Shown here piece after piece: positions 6,451 through 9,527 of a stretch of DNA of 9,527 nt (the first letter of the stretch is position 1; each line of letters opens with the position of its first letter). The position numbers were made by a program, and so were the translations under genes. This DNA is from Pseudomonadota bacterium (GTDB lineage: Bacteria > Pseudomonadota > Alphaproteobacteria > Caulobacterales > Caulobacteraceae). The stretch spans positions 1 to 9,527 of the forward strand of contig JAEYUE010000256.1 in the NCBI GenBank assembly GCA_023433655.1, in the 5' to 3' direction. The notes under the pieces were generated by a model. The model saw only the letters and a program-made list of their open reading frames with translations. It did no database searches and was not told the DNA's origin.

Positions 6451-7407
6451 CTACTCCAGAAACGCCTTCACCTCGGCGGCGAAGACCGCGGGCTGGTCCA
6501 GCATGATGAAGTGGGCGCTGTCGTCGATCCGCTTCAGGGTCGCGCCGGGGAGGGCCGCGAACGAGCCCCGGTAGATGCCGTCGGTGATTTCGGCCGTCAT
6601 GCGGGGGTCGTTGAACTTGACGTAGAGCACCGTCGTCGGGGCGGTGATGCGGGACAGCTCCGGCCGTAGATCGGTGACGATCAGCTCGCGGAAGGCCGCG
6701 GACGAGACCTTCTGGTCGCTGTTGCGGCTGTCCTCGAGCGGTCCGGCGCGCAGCGCCTCGGTGTTGATCATGGCGGTGATCTGGGCGTCGGCCTGCTGCT
6801 GGTATTGGTCGCGCGGCGAGTTGGCCATCTGCTGATGGATCATGTCAGCCACGGGCGCGAGGCTCTCGGGCGTGGGGTTCGTGCCCGGCTGCCCGAACAT
6901 GGCCCCCATGAACGGGACCATGTCGACCACCATCAGCTTGCCGACGCTGTCGGGGTGGCGGGCGGCCAGCATCATGCCGATAGTGCCGCCCATCGAATGG
7001 CCGATGACGGCGGGCTTCTGCAGCCCCGCCTCGCCGATGTAGCGCGCGATCTCTTCGGCCACGGGCGCCGAAACGGGCCCTTCGGCGTTGTCCCCGACCG
7101 GAGCGCCGGCGAAGCCGTGGACATGGATGCGGTGGACCCGGTAGCGGCCCTTCAGCTCGTCGGTCAGCCTGTCCCAGACATGCGGCGAGGACGACAGGCC
7201 GGGGATCAGGATGACGTCGCCGACCGGCGCCTCGGGCCCGTCGACGCGGACGTGGAAGCGGCCGGACTGGAAGTCGGCGTGGTGATGGCCGTGGTCGCTG
7301 TTCATCTCACTCGCGTGGGCGCCGTGGGCCTCCTGAGCCCAGGCGGGCGCGGACAGGGCGGCCCCGACGAGGGCGGCGGAAAGGAGGGCCGGCAGGACGG
7401 GTTTCAT
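6451..7407 (-). CDS. Secreted alpha/beta-hydrolase with His-rich N-terminus
   Basis: Probable periplasmic or exported serine hydrolase of the alpha/beta-fold superfamily (esterase/lactonase-like; substrate unknown). The 318-residue product starts with a classical signal peptide (basic MKP, hydrophobic core, predicted cleavage after AWA at residue 24). Residues 27-44 are then a His-rich linker with seven histidines in 18 positions. The hydrolase core has the oxyanion-loop motif LIPGLSSSPHVWD (67-79), nucleophile elbow GHSMGG with Ser138, and the probable catalytic base His299 in DDSAHFIMLDQP. The acid is probably Asp267 in KFNDPRM, less surely. A flexible cap lies around 165-235. The ATG at 7407 is supported by GAGAGG eight bases upstream and by the immediate signal peptide. 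It is transcribed away from the Rieske oxygenase, with a dyad operator in its promoter. It could act on the same class of compounds as the oxygenase, but the sequence does not show that. Confidence 0.88.
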   Translation of the reverse strand: MKPVLPALLSAALVGAALSAPAWAQEAHGAHASEMNSDHGHHHADFQSGRFHVRVDGPEAPVGDVILIPGLSSSPHVWDRLTDELKGRYRVHRIHVHGFAGAPVGDNAEGPVSAPVAEEIARYIGEAGLQKPAVIGHSMGGTIGMMLAARHPDSVGKLMVVDMVPFMGAMFGQPGTNPTPESLAPVADMIHQQMANSPRDQYQQQADAQITAMINTEALRAGPLEDSRNSDQKVSSAAFRELIVTDLRPELSRITAPTTVLYVKFNDPRMTAEITDGIYRGSFAALPGATLKRIDDSAHFIMLDQPAVFAAEVKAFLE

Positions 7408-7439
7408 CGATCTAACCTCTCGGACAGGGTTCGGCTCCG

Positions 7440-7468
7440 CTCATACGACCTACACTTTATGATGTAAA
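7440..7468 (-). promoter_or_regulatory. Predicted promoter of the secreted hydrolase gene
   Basis: On the minus strand TTTACA (7468-7463) and TATGAG (7445-7440) are 17 bases apart, with five and four of six matches to the sigma70-type consensus. Transcription would begin near 7433, giving a leader of about 26 bases with GAGAGG in it. The -35 lies within the 19-bp dyad at 7453-7471, so a protein bound there would block the promoter. Confidence 0.5.
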
Positions 7469-7471
7469 GTG
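7453..7471. promoter_or_regulatory. Perfect 7+5+7 dyad, candidate repressor operator
   Basis: CACTTTA (7453-7459) and TAAAGTG (7465-7471) are exact inverted arms around a five-base spacer. This is an AT-rich site standing out in a roughly 70% GC background. It lies in the 127-base gap between the divergent hydrolase and Rieske genes and overlaps the hydrolase -35. Size and symmetry fit a dimeric helix-turn-helix repressor (MarR, TetR or HxlR type); the regulator is not identifiable from this window. It is followed by no T-run and has AT-rich arms, so it is not a terminator. Confidence 0.6.
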
Positions 7472-7534
7472 CTTTTCTGATGGACGTCACCAGCCGCTGG
7501 CGGGAATGCCGGGCCCGCGCCTAGAATAGCAGAC

Positions 7535-8659
7535 ATGACGCCTCCCGATACCGCCACGGCCGCGCCCCGCGCCGACGCCCGTTCCGCCTCGCCGCCCGCC
7601 GCCTTCGGCAGGGGCTTCGTGCTCGACACCTGGTATTTCGTCGCCCTGTCGCGCGACGTGAAGGCGGCGTCGCTGAAGCGGCACGAGCTGCTCGGCGAGC
7701 CGGTGCTGATCGGGCGCACCCGGGCCGGGCAGGTCTACGCCATGCGCGACATCTGCCCGCACCGCGCCGCGCCGCTGTCGGCCGGACGGCTGGTCGAGAA
7801 GCCGGGCGAGGGCGAAACCATCGAGTGCTGCTACCACGGCTGGCGCTTCCGCCCCGATGGCGTCTGCGCGGCCATTCCGTCGCTGGTCGAGGACCAGGCC
7901 TATGAGCCGGAGCGCATCCGCGTGCGGTCCTATCCGGTGCGCGAGAGCCAGGGGATGGTGTTCGTCTGGGTCGCCTCGGACCCGCGGAATCCGGCCGAAC
8001 CCGACCATGAGCCGCCGGCCTTCCCGGGCGTGGTCGGCGGCGAGGCGAAACTGCTCGAATCGATGGATTTCGACAGCCACATCGACCACGCCGTCGTCGG
8101 CCTGATGGACCCGGCCCACGGCCCCTATGTGCATCAGCAGTGGTGGTGGCGGTCCGAGCATTCGATGCACGAGAAGGCCAAGTCCTTCGAGCCGCGCGAG
8201 CTGGGCTTCGCCATGGTGCGCCACGCGCCGTCGTCGAACAGCCGGGCCTACAAGATCCTGGGCGGGGCGCCGGCGACGGAGATCAGCTTCCGCCTGCCCG
8301 GCTATCGTTGGGAGCATATCCAGGTCGGCGAGAAGCAGGTGCTGGCCCTGACCTGCCTGACGCCGCGGTCGGACACACGGACCACGATCACCCAGATCTT
8401 CTGGTCCGATCACTGGGTGTTCGGCCTCGCCAAGCCCTTCCTGCGGCTCGGCGTGCGCGCCTTCCTGCAGCAGGACGGCGGCATGGTGAACCTGCAGAAC
8501 GAGGGCCTGCGCTACGACCCGGCCCTGATCTGGATCGACGACGCAGACAAACAGGCCAAGTGGTACCAGCAGCTGAAGCGGGAATGGGCCAAGAGCCGCG
8601 CCGAGGGGCGGGCGTTCGCCAATCCGGTCCAGCCGGCGACGCTGAGGTGGAAGAGCTAA
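7535..8659 (+). CDS. Rieske [2Fe-2S] aromatic ring-hydroxylating-type oxygenase
   Basis: Probable non-haem iron oxygenase alpha subunit (Rieske oxygenase superfamily, PaO/CAO-like single-component look), which would use electrons from a separate reductase to hydroxylate or demethylate an unknown substrate. In the 374-residue product the N-terminal Rieske domain (about 30-145) binds the cluster through Cys74-Pro-His76 and Cys98-x2-His101 (CCYHGW). The 21-residue gap between the pairs is longer than the usual 15-18. The catalytic domain shows the mononuclear iron motif Asp192-x2-His195-x4-His200 (MDPAHGPYVH). The C-terminal part contains the aromatic-rich RLPGYRWEHIQ and the QDGGMVNLQNEGL segment, where Asp314 is a candidate carboxylate ligand. 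There is no signal peptide or membrane helix. The ATG at 7535 has no clear ribosome site, but CCTAGAAT at 7520-7527 resembles a -10 placed for a leaderless start. The 66-residue gene follows 28 bases downstream, probably in the same operon. No ferredoxin or reductase gene is visible. Confidence 0.92.
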   Translation: MTPPDTATAAPRADARSASPPAAFGRGFVLDTWYFVALSRDVKAASLKRHELLGEPVLIGRTRAGQVYAMRDICPHRAAPLSAGRLVEKPGEGETIECCYHGWRFRPDGVCAAIPSLVEDQAYEPERIRVRSYPVRESQGMVFVWVASDPRNPAEPDHEPPAFPGVVGGEAKLLESMDFDSHIDHAVVGLMDPAHGPYVHQQWWWRSEHSMHEKAKSFEPRELGFAMVRHAPSSNSRAYKILGGAPATEISFRLPGYRWEHIQVGEKQVLALTCLTPRSDTRTTITQIFWSDHWVFGLAKPFLRLGVRAFLQQDGGMVNLQNEGLRYDPALIWIDDADKQAKWYQQLKREWAKSRAEGRAFANPVQPATLRWKS

Positions 8660-8687
8660 GGCTCAAGGCATCGAACGGAGGGCCTCA

Positions 8688-8888
8688 ATGGAAACCCCGC
8701 CCCTCACCTTTGCTCAGTGGATCAGTTTCGAGGCCGACCGCATCGTCTCGATTGGTCTGCACGCCCCAGAGGAGCACCGCGCCGACTATATCCGGGTCCA
8801 GATCGAGGCGGCCTTGCACAAGGCTGCTGACCACTTTCGCGATGGTCTGACCTATGACGACCCGCCGCGCGCGGTGTGGCGGGTGTGA
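8688..8888 (+). CDS. Small hypothetical protein (66 aa)
   Basis: I do not recognise this family. The 66-residue product has no signal peptide or membrane segment. Residues 8-20 (FAQWISFEADRIV) and 29-51 look like two amphipathic helices rich in Ala, Glu, Asp, His and Arg, followed by a short charged tail TYDDPPRAVWRV. It is believed real because a strong GGAGGG (8677-8682) sits five bases before the ATG, it begins 28 bases after the Rieske stop on the same strand, and it ends just before a terminator. It could be a small cytoplasmic accessory protein co-expressed with the oxygenase, or an unrelated conserved small protein. Confidence 0.72.
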   Translation: METPPLTFAQWISFEADRIVSIGLHAPEEHRADYIRVQIEAALHKAADHFRDGLTYDDPPRAVWRV

Positions 8889-8913
8889 AGCGGCCGGGAA
8901 GCACAAGCCATAG

Positions 8914-8945
8914 AAAAAGCCGCGACGACAGCCGTCGCGGCCTTT
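8914..8945. terminator. Rho-independent terminator, probably bidirectional
   Basis: A perfect 9-bp GC-rich stem, GCCGCGACG (8919-8927) and CGTCGCGGC (8933-8941), encloses a five-base loop. Read on the minus strand it is followed by TTTTT (8918-8914), a good terminator for the tetR gene that stops at 8968. Read on the plus strand it is followed by CTTT, a weaker tail that can end the Rieske/small-protein transcript. The A-tract and T-tract on either side are what bidirectional terminators between convergent genes look like. Confidence 0.85.
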
Positions 8946-8967
8946 CCGATGTCAGGAGCGGGCTGAC

Positions 8968-9527
8968 CTACTGCCGGCTGATCGCGCCGGCGAGGATGGC
9001 GTCGACCTGCTTGCCCAGGCGTTCGCTCATCTGCGCTTCGGTCCAGCCGTCGTAGGCGGCGCGGCGGTAGTTGGACAGGAAGGCGTCGTAGACCAGCTCG
9101 GACAGCAGGCGGACGTCGGCGTCCTGGCGCAGCTCGCCCTCGCGGACGCCGGCCTGCAGGGCGTCGGTGACGATCGACAGGATCGGGGTGATGGCGGCGC
9201 GGATGCGCATCTCGGCGGCGACCGGCTGGAACCACGAGCGGGCGATGACCGCCTGGACCAGCGGCAGCTGCTCGAGCGAGCCGTGGTAGCCGGCCTGCAG
9301 GGCCGCGAGGATGCGGGCGCGCACGGCGGTCTCCGCGGCGGCGGCCGCCTTCATGGTTTCGGCCAGGCGGGCCAGATCGGTGGAGAGGACGGCCTCGAAA
9401 AGCTCGGCCTTGTCCTGGAAATTGGCGAAGACGGCGCCGGTCGACATGCCGGCGCCCTTGGCGATGTCGCGGATGGTGGCCGGCTCGTAGCCGCGCTCTG
9501 CGAACAGCTGGCGGGCGGCGTCCAGCA
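8968..9527 (-). CDS. TetR/AcrR-family transcriptional repressor (5' end beyond window)
   Basis: DNA-binding regulator with an N-terminal helix-turn-helix and a C-terminal ligand domain. Reading the minus strand from 9525, the frame is already in a typical TetR domain: AARQLFAERGYEPATIRDIA, then KGAGMSTGAVFANFQDKAELFEAVL. About 185 residues are visible, and only roughly the first 10-20 residues and the start codon lie outside the right edge. The Met at 9447 is internal to the recognition helix region (AGMSTGAVFANF) and is not the start. The C-terminal ligand domain is Ala-rich and all-helical, and its effector cannot be predicted. It converges on the Rieske/small-protein genes across the terminator. 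TetR regulators most often control a divergent neighbour, which here would lie outside the window; control of the 7453-7471 dyad is possible but unsupported. Confidence 0.92.
   Translation of the reverse strand, partial: LDAARQLFAERGYEPATIRDIAKGAGMSTGAVFANFQDKAELFEAVLSTDLARLAETMKAAAAAETAVRARILAALQAGYHGSLEQLPLVQAVIARSWFQPVAAEMRIRAAITPILSIVTDALQAGVREGELRQDADVRLLSELVYDAFLSNYRRAAYDGWTEAQMSERLGKQVDAILAGAISRQ

Noticed and set aside
7487..8413. 308-codon minus-strand open frame opposite the Rieske gene
   Set aside because: It has no recognisable domain, and the Rieske frame on the other strand carries all iron-ligand motifs.

Overview
This is a very GC-rich window in which codon third positions are almost all G or C. 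Its gene content fits an alphaproteobacterium: a RegB-type redox kinase divergent from an SCO/SenC gene, a Cys-type intracellular PHB depolymerase, and promoter elements resembling the Caulobacter-type -10 (GCTANAWC). I infer Caulobacterales (Brevundimonas, Caulobacter or Phenylobacterium relatives) with moderate confidence. Both edges fall inside genes, and the left edge carries an inverted copy of nearby sequence. The window may therefore be a whole metagenomic contig with a chimeric left end.

Layout from left to right. At 1-52 is an exact inverted copy of 259-310. Next is a minus-strand RegB/PrrB/ActS-like histidine kinase (43-1446) whose C-terminus is lost at that junction. Divergent from it is an SCO1/SenC copper chaperone (1501-2127); the two share a short promoter region centred on an 8-bp palindromic -10. 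Then come a PHB depolymerase, phaZ (2237-3517), and a 35-nt-overlapping YgjP/DUF45 zinc metallopeptidase (3483-4199). A class A penicillin-binding protein on the minus strand (4204-6333) converges on them. A secreted, His-rich alpha/beta hydrolase (6451-7407, minus) is divergent from a Rieske oxygenase (7535-8659, plus). Their intergenic region holds a perfect 19-bp dyad over the hydrolase -35. A 66-residue hypothetical protein (8688-8888) follows the Rieske gene. A hairpin terminator separates it from a convergent, partial TetR-family repressor (8968-9527, minus).

How the genes relate. regB and senC form a respiratory redox/cytochrome oxidase module with the divergent arrangement known from Rhodobacter, but regA does not follow senC here. 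phaZ and the metallopeptidase look translationally coupled. The PBP is a housekeeping cell-wall gene with its own promoter. The hydrolase, Rieske oxygenase and small protein may be an accessory catabolic group under local repression, but no substrate can be deduced.

No stretch longer than 300 bases lacks a gene. I see no tRNA, rRNA, CRISPR array, insertion sequence or clearly new multi-gene system. The most notable items are the left-end foldback, the lid insertion in RegB, the missing regA, and the operator between the hydrolase and the oxygenase.
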